Shown here one piece after another: positions 43,253 to 52,174 of a stretch of 64,000 bases of DNA (position 1 is the first letter of the stretch; each line of letters starts with the position of its first letter). A program made the translations under genes and the position numbers. Source of the stretch: Clostridia bacterium (GTDB taxonomy: Bacteria > Bacillota > Clostridia > Oscillospirales > Acutalibacteraceae); assembly GCA_017409845.1 (NCBI GenBank), contig JAFQRY010000026.1:62001-126000 (forward strand), written 5' to 3'. The notes beneath the pieces are model-generated. The model was not told the DNA's origin. It searched no databases and saw nothing but the letters and a program-made list of their open reading frames with translations.

Positions 43253-45052
43253 TTAATATTGCACCTCATTTATTTTATTAAGATACATTTCAAACGTTTT
43301 TTTCGGGTACGGAACAGGGGATACATCTCTGAAAGAAATCCCGTTACTGCCCGTTATGCTCAGATATTTTCTGTATTCAGTATTTTCTTCTATGATTTTA
43401 CCGTTAACGGTAAAAATGCTTCCGCCTCGGCTGCCGGTAAGCGGCATTTCGGAAAGTATTGCTTCAAGAAGTGCTTTTGAGGCTGTAAGCATGTCTTTGT
43501 CATAAAAATATTTGCTTAATGTTTTGTTGCTCAAAGGAAGGTTACTAAGAATAATGTTAATTTCTTCAAGAAGCGCTTCACAGTCTTCTTTTTTTCTGAT
43601 GAATGAAGCACACCTGCTCATTTTGTCGGGAATAAACCCGTAATCAATGCTTTCTGATACACAGAATCCGGATATAAGTCGGGATAATCTTTTTTTCGCA
43701 TCTTCAAGTGCATGAACATCGGGCATTGCTGCAGGGTGGTTTTTAATATGTTCCGCACACACAAGACCTCCGACCTGAGTATCATTGAGAGCAGAGCCGC
43801 CCGGTCTTGTCAATCCGAAGGAGCCTGCTGCTTCGCCGATAACATAAAGACCGTTTATGCAGCTCTGATAGTTCTCGTCGGTGTCAACTCCGCCGTTATT
43901 ATGCTGAGCGGATACCGAAATTTTCAATTTTTCGGTGTAAAGGTCAATGCCTTGACGCGAATAAACGTCAATTGCTTTTGCGTTCAGGATTTTTAATCTT
44001 TCAACTGGTGTTTCTGCAACAGCATTGTTTGCCGAAAGATAGTATTTAGCTTCATCTGAAAGAGCGTTGAAATCATATCCCGCAGGATTTTTTGTGAAGT
44101 CAAGATAAACGGTATTTCCTTTTGCTGTTTCTTTGTGAACAGCAATGTCAATCCCTGAAGAATAAAGGATTTTGTCATAGCAGAAGGGCCACTGATATCC
44201 CTTCAGAAACACGTTATCAAGTGCCTCTTTTGCACTTGGAAAGCAGTCAAGGAGAAATTCATTTTCAGTTCCGTTTTCGTCGATGCTTACAAACCTCGGA
44301 ATAACCTGCATAAAGCTTCCGGAAACGTTCCAACGGAAGTCTACCGATGCCGGACCGTACTGCCACTGCGTAAAGTTACACAGCTTTACACCTGAATTTA
44401 TAAGAACTCCCGTCATGCCGTGCTGTGAATGCGGATAAACAGAGTTTTTATAGATACATGCAGGTGCTCCGGTTGCGGCAACAACTGTTTTTGAAGCAAT
44501 TATTTCAATCGAATCTGTTTCATTATTCAATACCGCAACGCCGTGAACCCTTCCGTTTCTGACAATAATTTCGATAACCTGTCGGTTGTCGAGGAGGGGA
44601 GTCTTATTATGCTCAAGAACTCTTCTTTCAAGAGCATATGTCATCATTTTTGATGTCAGCGGACCTGCAGAGGTTGCTCTTGTTGTGTTGTCATGGTCGG
44701 TCTTGTAACCGGGATATCCTCCGAATTCATCTTTTGGAAAATTTACCCCGTAACGGCAAAGACGAAGAAAACATTCGGTGCTGTTCAGTGCCTGCTTATA
44801 TGCTTTTATTCCGTCGCAGGAGCCGAGTGAACATATATCCTCTGCCATTTTATATGCACTGTCAGCCGAATGACCGTCCATGGATATTTTATAATAGGTC
44901 TGTTTATCGCTTCCGGTGTTTCTTGAAGTGCCTGATAATCTGCTTTCGGTAATAACAGCAATGTTTGTTATTCCGTTTTCAAACAGACGGTCGGCGGCAC
45001 AGTATCCTGCCGCGCCGCTGCCGATTACTATTGCATCATAAATCTTCATCAT
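43253..45052 (-). CDS. FAD-binding flavoprotein, fumarate reductase type
   Basis: 599 residues. The N-terminal FAD motif AIVIGSGAAGYCAA lies near 8, a Thr/Ser-rich substrate cap covers about 60-330, and the C-terminal FAD-closing motif is GLYVIGEAAGSFGLTRPGGSALNDTQ near 410, preceded by SAQHNNGG. The family (FAD_binding_2) includes fumarate, urocanate and 3-ketosteroid reductases or dehydrogenases; no haem or flavin-attachment sequence is visible. It starts inside the stop of the SDR gene (ATGA) and is the last gene of a three-enzyme operon. Confidence 0.85.
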   Translation of the reverse strand: MMKIYDAIVIGSGAAGYCAADRLFENGITNIAVITESRLSGTSRNTGSDKQTYYKISMDGHSADSAYKMAEDICSLGSCDGIKAYKQALNSTECFLRLCRYGVNFPKDEFGGYPGYKTDHDNTTRATSAGPLTSKMMTYALERRVLEHNKTPLLDNRQVIEIIVRNGRVHGVAVLNNETDSIEIIASKTVVAATGAPACIYKNSVYPHSQHGMTGVLINSGVKLCNFTQWQYGPASVDFRWNVSGSFMQVIPRFVSIDENGTENEFLLDCFPSAKEALDNVFLKGYQWPFCYDKILYSSGIDIAVHKETAKGNTVYLDFTKNPAGYDFNALSDEAKYYLSANNAVAETPVERLKILNAKAIDVYSRQGIDLYTEKLKISVSAQHNNGGVDTDENYQSCINGLYVIGEAAGSFGLTRPGGSALNDTQVGGLVCAEHIKNHPAAMPDVHALEDAKKRLSRLISGFCVSESIDYGFIPDKMSRCASFIRKKEDCEALLEEINIILSNLPLSNKTLSKYFYDKDMLTASKALLEAILSEMPLTGSRGGSIFTVNGKIIEENTEYRKYLSITGSNGISFRDVSPVPYPKKTFEMYLNKINEVQY

Positions 45053-45786
45053 AATATTCTCACATTAAATCCGCCGTCGCAGTCGATGACAGTGCCCGTG
45101 CAGAAATCAAAATTACCCTGAGCAACCGAGAGAACACATTTAGCAATGTCCTCGGGCTGCCCCATTCTTTTTATGGGTGTAATGCCGTTTTCAATAAGAT
45201 TAACATATTTTTCTTTGACTTTTGCGGTCATATCCGTTTCGATAATTCCGGGGCGGATTTCGATAACGCTGACCCCGTATTCTGCAAGTCTTGCCGCAAA
45301 AAGCTTTGTCATCATTGATATTCCTGCTTTTGAAATGCAGTATTCACCTCTGTTTACCGATGCTGTATAGGCGGACATCGAAGAAATGTTAACAATTCTT
45401 GATTTTGGATTCTTTATAAGAAGAGGAACGAATTTCTGAGTTACAAAAAACGTACCTTTTAAGTTGATATCCGCAACAAAATCAAAATCCTCGGGAGTGA
45501 TTTCAAGGATATCTTTTCTCTCTCTCGGTGCAACACCTGCGTTATTAACAAGCAAATCTATCGCTCCGAATTTGTTTTCCGTAAATGAAACGAGCTTTTT
45601 TATATCTTCGGGTTCCGAAATATCAGCGGAAACAAAAAACAGCTTATCGGTAAATTTTTCTCTGAGTTTTTTAATTTCAGAACTTTCTTTTCTTGAAGAA
45701 ACAACAACCTCAAAGCCGTTATCAAGAAGCAATCCGGTGATTCCGAGACCGATGCCCCTGCTGCCTCCCGTTACTACTGCTACCAT
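45049..45786 (-). CDS. Short-chain dehydrogenase/reductase
   Basis: 245 residues, classical SDR: cofactor motif TGGSRGIG near 8, NNAGVAP near 87, catalytic Ser in NISSM near 138 and YCISKAG with Tyr/Lys near 151. NADP or NAD-dependent reduction of a keto group or the reverse. GAGGAG fits the second of two consecutive ATGs (45786) best. Lies between the OYE and flavoprotein genes with tight spacing. Closest by pattern to FabG and hydroxysteroid-type enzymes; the substrate is not determined. Confidence 0.88.
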   Translation of the reverse strand: MVAVVTGGSRGIGLGITGLLLDNGFEVVVSSRKESSEIKKLREKFTDKLFFVSADISEPEDIKKLVSFTENKFGAIDLLVNNAGVAPRERKDILEITPEDFDFVADINLKGTFFVTQKFVPLLIKNPKSRIVNISSMSAYTASVNRGEYCISKAGISMMTKLFAARLAEYGVSVIEIRPGIIETDMTAKVKEKYVNLIENGITPIKRMGQPEDIAKCVLSVAQGNFDFCTGTVIDCDGGFNVRIL

Positions 45787-45796
45787 CATAATCTCC

Positions 45797-47014
45797 TCAT
45801 TTCTTTAAAACATGTTTTTGATAGAACGGCATGTAAACTCCGCTGTCTCTTACGGGACAGCCGGCAACGCTTGCGTTTCTCATAAGCTCGGAGCATTTGC
45901 TGCACCTGAGACATACTTTGTTTTTTTCAAGACTGCCGTTCAGAATAAAATCTTTATAGAAATCGGGATAAGCAAAAGCCATTCTGCCGAATCCGGCAAA
46001 ATCGGCAACACCATCTTCTATGATTTCGGCCGCATAATCGAGTGCTTTTTCTGCGTTGAAGCTGAGTCCTGACATTACAAATTTAATATCCGGAAATGTT
46101 CTTTTGAGTTCTGCCGTAATATCACGGATACGCTTTATGCCGATATTTCCGTCCTCGGGAGCATTGATGCACGGTCGGTTTATATGCGGTATCAGGTATG
46201 GATTACCGAGCGTAAGATTTATAAGCTCGATCCCTTTTTTTCTTAATTCCGTAATTATTATTTTTGTTTCGGTAAGGTCAATGTTGTTGTTTTTGTCAAC
46301 ACCGAATCCGTAAGGATAAGGAAAGCAGTCACAGGCATTCAGTCTTGTTGTTACAAACACATTTTTTGTGTTGCTTCTGACGCTGTCAATGCAATCGAAA
46401 TAAAGCCTTGTTCTGTTTTCAAGGCTTCCGCCGTAAATGCCTTCACGGTTTGCCGCACTGAGAAATTCATTGAAAAGATATCCGTGACAGCATTTGACGT
46501 CAATTCCGTCAAAACCGACTTCTTCCGCAAGTCTTGCGGTAACAGCATAGTCTTTGGCTATTGATTTACAGTAATCGTCTGTAGCGACTACATACGGCTG
46601 ATTTTCTTTTCCTTTTTCCCAATGAGAATTGCGGTAAGCGACAATAGGTTCAGGTGTGCCGTCAGGCTTACTGAATCTTCCGCTGTGAGTAAGCTGAACA
46701 ATGATAATCGGTTCAAATCCGTTTTCCGATAAAGAGGTTCTACGGATTTCGCAAATAAGTGCTTTGAAGCTTTCTTTTGTTTCTTCGTTGAGATAGAGCT
46801 GGCGTGGGTTTGCTCTGCCTTCGGGACATACAGCCGTTGCTTCAAACCAGATAATACCCGCACCCGATTTTGCAAAACGGCGGTATCTTCTTGCTGTAAG
46901 CTCGTCTATGGCACCTTCTTTTGTTCCGTCACAGCCCTCCATTGGTTGAAGTACAATTCTGTTTTTTGTTTTTTTACCGTAAATCTCAATCGGATTTTCA
47001 AGAATACACTTCAT
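45797..47014 (-). CDS. Old yellow enzyme family FMN oxidoreductase
   Basis: 405 residues. The FMN barrel has NRIVLQPMEGCDG near 20, QLTHSGRFS near 108, GIDVKCCHGYLFNEFLS near 175 and SGLSFNAEKAL near 315. The C-terminus carries the Cys pattern CLRCSKC...C (near 365-385), which in enoate reductases binds a 4Fe-4S cluster. The C-terminal FAD/NADH half of 2,4-dienoyl-CoA reductase or BaiCD-type enzymes is absent, so electrons must come from another protein. The ATG at 47014 follows GCGAGG; first gene of the operon. Confidence 0.88.
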   Translation of the reverse strand: MKCILENPIEIYGKKTKNRIVLQPMEGCDGTKEGAIDELTARRYRRFAKSGAGIIWFEATAVCPEGRANPRQLYLNEETKESFKALICEIRRTSLSENGFEPIIIVQLTHSGRFSKPDGTPEPIVAYRNSHWEKGKENQPYVVATDDYCKSIAKDYAVTARLAEEVGFDGIDVKCCHGYLFNEFLSAANREGIYGGSLENRTRLYFDCIDSVRSNTKNVFVTTRLNACDCFPYPYGFGVDKNNNIDLTETKIIITELRKKGIELINLTLGNPYLIPHINRPCINAPEDGNIGIKRIRDITAELKRTFPDIKFVMSGLSFNAEKALDYAAEIIEDGVADFAGFGRMAFAYPDFYKDFILNGSLEKNKVCLRCSKCSELMRNASVAGCPVRDSGVYMPFYQKHVLKK

Positions 47015-47043
47015 TTTCAAACCTCGCCATTCAATTTATATTC

Positions 47044-47072
47044 AGCATAACAGAAACATTCCGATAATGCAA
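47044..47072 (-). promoter_or_regulatory. Promoter of the OYE-SDR-flavoprotein operon
   Basis: Minus-strand TTGCAT (47067-47072), 17 bases, TATGCT (47044-47049). Confidence 0.6.
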
Positions 47073-47108
47073 ATATTTTCGATAAAATCATTAATAAACT
47101 TGCATTAT
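47064..47108. promoter_or_regulatory. Inverted repeat over both divergent -35 boxes
   Basis: ATAATGCAA (47064-47072) and TTGCATTAT (47100-47108) are perfect reverse complements 27 bases apart. Each contains the -35 box of one of the two divergent promoters. A shared regulator binding both half-sites is plausible. Confidence 0.5.
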
Positions 47109-47128
47109 TTCCAATATGGATTTATAAT
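47100..47128 (+). promoter_or_regulatory. Promoter of the reductase-like flavoprotein gene
   Basis: TTGCAT (47100-47105), 17 bases, TATAAT (47123-47128), about 30 bases before the ATG at 47158. Confidence 0.7.
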
Positions 47129-47157
47129 TAAATAAAAATGAAAAAAGGAGAATCGTT

Positions 47158-48522
47158 ATGTCGAAATATGATATAGTCATTGTCGGAGCATCTACAGCGG
47201 GAAGCTATTTTGCACGCAGAATGTCTGAAAAAGGCTTCAGAGTTCTTGTGATTGATAAAAGCTCAAAGGAAAGAATAAGTCCTGATTATGATATTTTCCA
47301 CATGGGAAAGAGTGAAATGGAGCATTTCGGTCTGCCTGAGGTTAAAAAGGGTGACGGAATATATGCTTTTGAATTTTCCGAGCAATATATGTATTCCGCT
47401 TTCGGCGGTTATCCCAAGCCTTCACCGACTCACGTCATCGGAATGCATAAGCATGATTACATTATCCGCATGAATGAATGGGCATGCGAAACAGGAGCGG
47501 AGATAGTCTATGAGGCATCCTACGACTCCTGTGATTACGATGAAAACGGCAGGATTAAAGGACTTACATATCAGAAAAACGGTGAAAAAATAAACGTTGA
47601 ATGCCGTCTGGTTGCCGATTGCTCCGGTATTCCTGCTGTTGTAAGACGCAGCTTGCCTGATAATTACGGAATAGAAAAGTTTGAGCTTACCTCCGATGAT
47701 ATTCTGTATGTTATTCTTAAATACATTGATTTTACCGAGAAAAAAGAAGAATGGCTTAAGTCACACTTCTGGATTGCCTATAAATCATGGGTTGCACCCG
47801 CTGAGGTTACGGATGCTCTTATCGGCATCGGTTCATGTTTCGGCTTTGATTATGCAGAAAAAGTATATGAACAGTTTACACGGAATGTCAGGCTTCCGTC
47901 ACACACCGTGAAGAAAATCGAAAAAGGAAGAACTCCTTATCACAGAGCACCATATTCATTCGTTGCGGACGGATTCATTTGCATGGGTGATGCTGCGTGT
48001 ATGACCAAGCCCAACTGCGGTGAGGGCTGTACAGCTGCTCTTGTGCTTGAAGATATTGCTGTTGAAATTGCTTCCGATGTTATGAAAAATGATGGATATC
48101 CTACAAGAGAATCGCTCTGGAGTATCAACAAAAGATATAACGACACGCAGGGCAAGGAGTTTGCGGGAATGATGGCTCTTCTTGCTTCAATTGTCAGACA
48201 CAGCCCGAAAGCAAACGAATTTCTTTTTAAGCATGATGCAATCTTCAGCAAAAAAATCCTGGCAGGCATGGAAGGCGGACTTACTCTTGATGCATCCGAT
48301 TACCTTAAAACGGTTGTTTTTGTTGTTATCGGATTGGTTTCTGGGAATATCAGAATTTCTGAAATCAGGAGTATACTTGCAGGTGTAATCAACAGCGGTA
48401 AAATGACCGAACTCTATTCCCGTTTCCCTTCAACTCCCGATGGATTTGATGAATGGGTAAAGGAAGCGGAAGAGCTCTGGAAAAAAGCCGGCAAACTTGC
48501 CGACTGGAAGCCTCTTGGATAA
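47158..48522 (+). CDS. Geranylgeranyl-reductase-like FAD oxidoreductase
   Basis: 454 residues. N-terminal FAD motif DIVIVGASTAGSYFAR, then the second FAD motif GFICMGDAACMTKPNCGEG near 275, typical of the geranylgeranyl reductase/PHBH-type flavoproteins. These reduce isoprenoid double bonds or take part in flavin-based electron transfer. A C-terminal helical region (about 330-454) lacks a clear iron-sulfur motif. AAAAAGGAG ribosome site. It is transcribed away from the OYE operon and may act with it. Confidence 0.8.
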   Translation: MSKYDIVIVGASTAGSYFARRMSEKGFRVLVIDKSSKERISPDYDIFHMGKSEMEHFGLPEVKKGDGIYAFEFSEQYMYSAFGGYPKPSPTHVIGMHKHDYIIRMNEWACETGAEIVYEASYDSCDYDENGRIKGLTYQKNGEKINVECRLVADCSGIPAVVRRSLPDNYGIEKFELTSDDILYVILKYIDFTEKKEEWLKSHFWIAYKSWVAPAEVTDALIGIGSCFGFDYAEKVYEQFTRNVRLPSHTVKKIEKGRTPYHRAPYSFVADGFICMGDAACMTKPNCGEGCTAALVLEDIAVEIASDVMKNDGYPTRESLWSINKRYNDTQGKEFAGMMALLASIVRHSPKANEFLFKHDAIFSKKILAGMEGGLTLDASDYLKTVVFVVIGLVSGNIRISEIRSILAGVINSGKMTELYSRFPSTPDGFDEWVKEAEELWKKAGKLADWKPLG

Positions 48523-48539
48523 TAATAAATCACTTTTCT

Positions 48540-48573
48540 GAAACACATCCGGAATTCACGGATGTGTTTCTTG
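48540..48573 (+). terminator. Terminator of the FAD oxidoreductase gene
   Basis: Twelve-bp stem GAAACACATCCG (48540-48551) / CGGATGTGTTTC (48559-48570), then TTG. The U-tract is short. Confidence 0.75.
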
Positions 48574-48613
48574 TAAAAACCGTATATATTTATTTAAATA
48601 TATTCATTTTAAC

Positions 48614-48641
48614 TTGATTATTTTAAAATATAGTGTATAAT
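48614..48641 (+). promoter_or_regulatory. Promoter of the papain-like protease gene
   Basis: TTGATT (48614-48619), 16 bases, TATAAT (48636-48641). Confidence 0.65.
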
Positions 48642-48674
48642 GGATAATATAGCATCAGTATAGGGGGAATGGGC

Positions 48675-50492
48675 ATGAAAAAGTTTGTTTCGCTTGTAAC
48701 TGCAGCTGTGCTGTGGGTGACCGTTGCGTTCAGCGGTATGTCTGTCGTACCTTCTTCGACAATTCCCGAAATATTGACTGTTCAGGCAGACGGAAACGGC
48801 GAATACGGTTATGTCGACTATTCTTTTGTTGACGGCGATGGTAACGAGCTTGATATTTTCGGTGAGAAATCATATAAACCGCAGCAATCCGAAATTTCTC
48901 TTTTTTCGTTTTTTACCAAGAATAACTCTCTCTCACTTCCTGCTGCTTTTGATTCAAGAGATAATAATTGTGTTACTCCCGTGAAGCAGCAGGGCTTGTC
49001 GGGAAATTGCTGGGCTTTTTCAACCATGAGCATGCTTGAAAGCGATGCGATATTAAACGATATTGATGATTTAACTACTGCAGACTATTCCGAGGCTCAT
49101 TTTTCATGGTTTACTTCAAAAAGTCTTACCGATAACACAGACGACCCGACCTACGGTGACGGATTTAACTTTGATTCTCCGTTTGAGGTCGGCGGAAACT
49201 GGATGATTGCCGCAGGCTCTCTTGCCAGATGGACGGGTGCTGCAGAAGATGCCGATTATCCTTTCAGTCCCATGGATTTATCTTCCATGGGAAACTATGA
49301 CGAAAGCAGCAGATATGACAGAGGCAGCGGAGTTATTATAAAATCTGCAGAAGAGCTTCTTGATATGAACGATGCCAAGCAATGGATAATGGATCATGGT
49401 TCTGCAACGCTGGCTTTCTATTTCGGAGACGAATATTATAACAGTTCTTCGTGTGCTTATTTTTATAATGGTACAAATACTCTCAACCATGAAATAACCG
49501 TTGTCGGTTGGGATGATAATTATTCTTTATTTAATTTTAATGCGGATTGCCGGCCTGAGGCCAACGGTGCCTGGCTTTGCAAAAACAGTTGGGGTGTCAA
49601 TTGGGGAGATGACGGATATTTCTGGATCTCATATTATGACACTTCCATTGAACAGTTTGCAGGCTTTTCTGTAAGGCCTGCGGATGATTATTACAGAAAT
49701 TATACTTATAACGGTGCAGGGTGGGAGTCATATATCAGCCACAACGGCAGTGCTCAGCTTGCGAATGTTTTTACCGCAAAAGGACCCGAGCTTCTGAATT
49801 CGGTTTCAACATATACAATGAGTCCTGATCAGGAAATAACCGTTAAGATTTATAAAAATCTGCCTTCGGGATATACCGGTCCCGAAAAGGGAACTCTTGC
49901 ACTTGAATATTCTACTGTTCTCAGAAGACCTGGCTACCACACCATTGAGTTTGATAACAAGATTGAGCTTGAAAAGGGAACTGTTTTTTCGGTTGTAATC
50001 GAATATGTGTCAGACGGAATTATTTATATTCCTTTGGAGTCAAACGGACGCGGAACAAATGCTTATGCCTGCAATGCCTGCGAAAGCTACGCTAACCTTC
50101 CTGCCTATAATGCGGGATGGTATGATGTTCTGCTTTATGGCGTAGAGAATGTTTTTATTCAGGCGTTTACCGAGTGCAACCATAATACTCAACCCTTAAT
50201 TCACGAGCCGACCTGCACTGAAAACGGATATGAAATCAACATATGCTCTCTGTGCGGAAAAACCGTCAGCGAAAATATCATTTATTCATCCGGTCATAAT
50301 TTTTCGGAGTGGAGTGATTATGTTCACGATTTTGAAACCGATAAAGAGATAAGCTCAAGAGAGTGCCTGAATTGCGGTCATACCGAAGAACGCACGGTTT
50401 ATTATGTCAGAAACACAATCACTATAAATGATCTGATTGATATGCTTTATGAAATGATAACCGGATTTTTAAGAAATATATTTCTGAACTGA
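48675..50492 (+). CDS. Secreted papain-like (C1) cysteine protease
   Basis: 605 residues with a signal peptide (about 1-30). The mature C1 domain starts near PAAFDSRD. Gln and Cys are in VKQQGLSGNCWAF (Cys near 112), His in LNHEITVVGWDD near 271 and Asn in CKNSWGVNWG near 302, a complete triad. A beta-rich domain (about 335-480) follows, then CxxC modules (CSLCG, CLNCG) of a type seen in many clostridial surface proteins, and a hydrophobic tail LYEMITGFLRNIFLN. The AGGGGGA site fits the ATG at 48675, not the one at 48669. Confidence 0.9.
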   Translation: MKKFVSLVTAAVLWVTVAFSGMSVVPSSTIPEILTVQADGNGEYGYVDYSFVDGDGNELDIFGEKSYKPQQSEISLFSFFTKNNSLSLPAAFDSRDNNCVTPVKQQGLSGNCWAFSTMSMLESDAILNDIDDLTTADYSEAHFSWFTSKSLTDNTDDPTYGDGFNFDSPFEVGGNWMIAAGSLARWTGAAEDADYPFSPMDLSSMGNYDESSRYDRGSGVIIKSAEELLDMNDAKQWIMDHGSATLAFYFGDEYYNSSSCAYFYNGTNTLNHEITVVGWDDNYSLFNFNADCRPEANGAWLCKNSWGVNWGDDGYFWISYYDTSIEQFAGFSVRPADDYYRNYTYNGAGWESYISHNGSAQLANVFTAKGPELLNSVSTYTMSPDQEITVKIYKNLPSGYTGPEKGTLALEYSTVLRRPGYHTIEFDNKIELEKGTVFSVVIEYVSDGIIYIPLESNGRGTNAYACNACESYANLPAYNAGWYDVLLYGVENVFIQAFTECNHNTQPLIHEPTCTENGYEINICSLCGKTVSENIIYSSGHNFSEWSDYVHDFETDKEISSRECLNCGHTEERTVYYVRNTITINDLIDMLYEMITGFLRNIFLN

Positions 50493-50507
50493 GAAAGGGG
50501 AAGGCAA

Positions 50508-51461
50508 ATGAAAAAGAAAAGCTCTGTAATGTTAAAGGCAGCAGGTATTACTGCAGGTGTTGTCGGTGCACTGGGCTTTACTGTTTTCCATGAAATAATG
50601 CACAGAGATGCCTCGCTCCCCGAAAAAATGAGCAAGTTTATCAATAAGCAACCTGAACCTGCAGAACCGGTTCTGATTGATGAAAGATCCTTATGGTTTC
50701 ATAATCAGGTGCTTGAAGAGTTTGAGATAATTAACGCAAGGGGATTCAGATTAAAGGGTTATCTTCTTCCTTCAGATAAACCTTCAAAGGTTTTCGTTTT
50801 CTGCAGCCACGGCTACAGAAATTGCGGCACCGGAGAATTTCATTGCATGGCAAAATTCTACCACGATAAAGGCTGGAATGTTTTTCTTGTTGATCATCAG
50901 GCGGCCGGAATGAGTGAAGGAAAATACATAGGATTCGGTTACCATGAATGCCGTGACAGTCTGCAGTGGCTTGATTTTATGAATAATCATTTCGGCTCCG
51001 ATATAAAAATTGTGCTTCACGGAGTATCAATGGGAAGTGCAACGGTAATGATGATGAGCGGAAGCGGAAGGCTTCCTTCAAACGTAAAATTTACTGTTGC
51101 CGATTGCGGATATACCTCGGCTTATGATCAGTTTGTTCATAATGCAAAGGGAATGCATGTTCCTACATTCCCGATAGTTAATGCCGCAAACTTTTTTAAC
51201 AGAATAATTTCCGGCTTTGATTTCAAAGATGCAAGCCCTATTGAGGCTGTAAAAAATACTGTTGTTCCGATGATTTTTATTCACGGCGGAAATGACGATT
51301 TTGTTCCGACCCGAATGGTTAACGAGCTTTATAATGCATGCTCAAGTGAAAACAAGGAGCTTCTTATTGTTGAAAGTGCTGCTCACGCTGAAAGCTATCC
51401 TACAGACAGCGAAAGCTATGAAGCTCTGATTAACAGCTACGCTGAAAAATTTATTGATTGA
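50508..51461 (+). CDS. Membrane-anchored alpha/beta hydrolase
   Basis: 317 residues with one N-terminal membrane helix (about 8-27), then a serine-hydrolase domain. Oxyanion motif CSHGYRNCG is near 98, nucleophile elbow VLHGVSMGSATVM near 170, Asp in HGGNDDFVPTRM near 265 and His in SAAHAESYP near 293. It resembles Bem46/S33-like esterases or peptidases. Sixteen bases after the papain gene; the start follows AAAGGGG. Cellular substrate unknown; likely acts on the outer face of the membrane. Confidence 0.83.
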   Translation: MKKKSSVMLKAAGITAGVVGALGFTVFHEIMHRDASLPEKMSKFINKQPEPAEPVLIDERSLWFHNQVLEEFEIINARGFRLKGYLLPSDKPSKVFVFCSHGYRNCGTGEFHCMAKFYHDKGWNVFLVDHQAAGMSEGKYIGFGYHECRDSLQWLDFMNNHFGSDIKIVLHGVSMGSATVMMMSGSGRLPSNVKFTVADCGYTSAYDQFVHNAKGMHVPTFPIVNAANFFNRIISGFDFKDASPIEAVKNTVVPMIFIHGGNDDFVPTRMVNELYNACSSENKELLIVESAAHAESYPTDSESYEALINSYAEKFID

Positions 51462-51490
51462 ATCCGCATTGCGGAAGAATGGAGAATGTT

Positions 51491-52174
51491 ATGAATTATC
51501 TGATAGTGGCAGCCCATCCCGATGATGAGGTTCTCGGTGCAGGTGCAACAATTCATAAGCTTACTCAAAGAGGTCATAAGGTTGATGTGTGTATTATGTC
51601 AGCTCAGGCGGCAGCAAGAGCATTCCGACCCGAAGACGGTGAGCTTGAGTCTGATACGGATGAAAGCATGAATATTCTCGGTGTCAATAACCGTTATAAG
51701 GGCGGATTTCCGAATATTGAAATGAACACCGTTCCTCATCTTAAGCTTGTTCAGTTTATTGAGTCTGCAATTCTGCAGTCAAAGCCGGATGTTGTTATTA
51801 CTCATCATCCCTGCGATACAAATAACGACCATCTTCACACTTCTCTTGCCTGTCAGGCGGCAGTAAGAATTTTTCAGAGAAGAACGGATGTGAAGCCGGT
51901 TGACGAGCTTTGGTTTATGGAAATTCTTTCGGCAACGGATTGGTCTGTCAACACCGCAGTGAAAAATTTCACTCCGAATACCTATGTTGAAACAGGTAAG
52001 GAAGGAATAAATATCAAGCTGAAAGCGCTTGCACAGTACAGAGGTGTTATGCGAAGCTTTCCGCATCCCAGAAGTGAGGAAGGCATTTTCGGTCTTGCAG
52101 CAGTCAGAGGCGGCGAAAGCGGCTGTATGTATGCTGAAGCATTTGAATGTGTATTTAGGAGAATTACCCGATGA
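51491..52174 (+). CDS. PIG-L/LmbE-type sugar N-deacetylase
   Basis: 227 residues. The zinc motif AHPDDEVLGAG lies near residue 7, and HHPCDTNNDHLHT near 105 supplies the remaining metal His. PIG-L family enzymes deacetylate N-acetylglucosamine on lipids or nucleotide sugars. The ATG at 51491 follows GGAG by six bases; longer upstream frames overlap the previous gene without a site. It overlaps the following sugar transferase gene by four bases (ATGA), so it belongs to the polysaccharide operon. Confidence 0.9.
   Translation: MNYLIVAAHPDDEVLGAGATIHKLTQRGHKVDVCIMSAQAAARAFRPEDGELESDTDESMNILGVNNRYKGGFPNIEMNTVPHLKLVQFIESAILQSKPDVVITHHPCDTNNDHLHTSLACQAAVRIFQRRTDVKPVDELWFMEILSATDWSVNTAVKNFTPNTYVETGKEGINIKLKALAQYRGVMRSFPHPRSEEGIFGLAAVRGGESGCMYAEAFECVFRRITR

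Noticed and set aside
43253-48522. Reading the redox operon as a bai (bile acid 7-dehydroxylation) operon
   Set aside because: BaiB, BaiE, BaiF and BaiG equivalents are absent and the OYE is half-length; only enzyme classes are similar.
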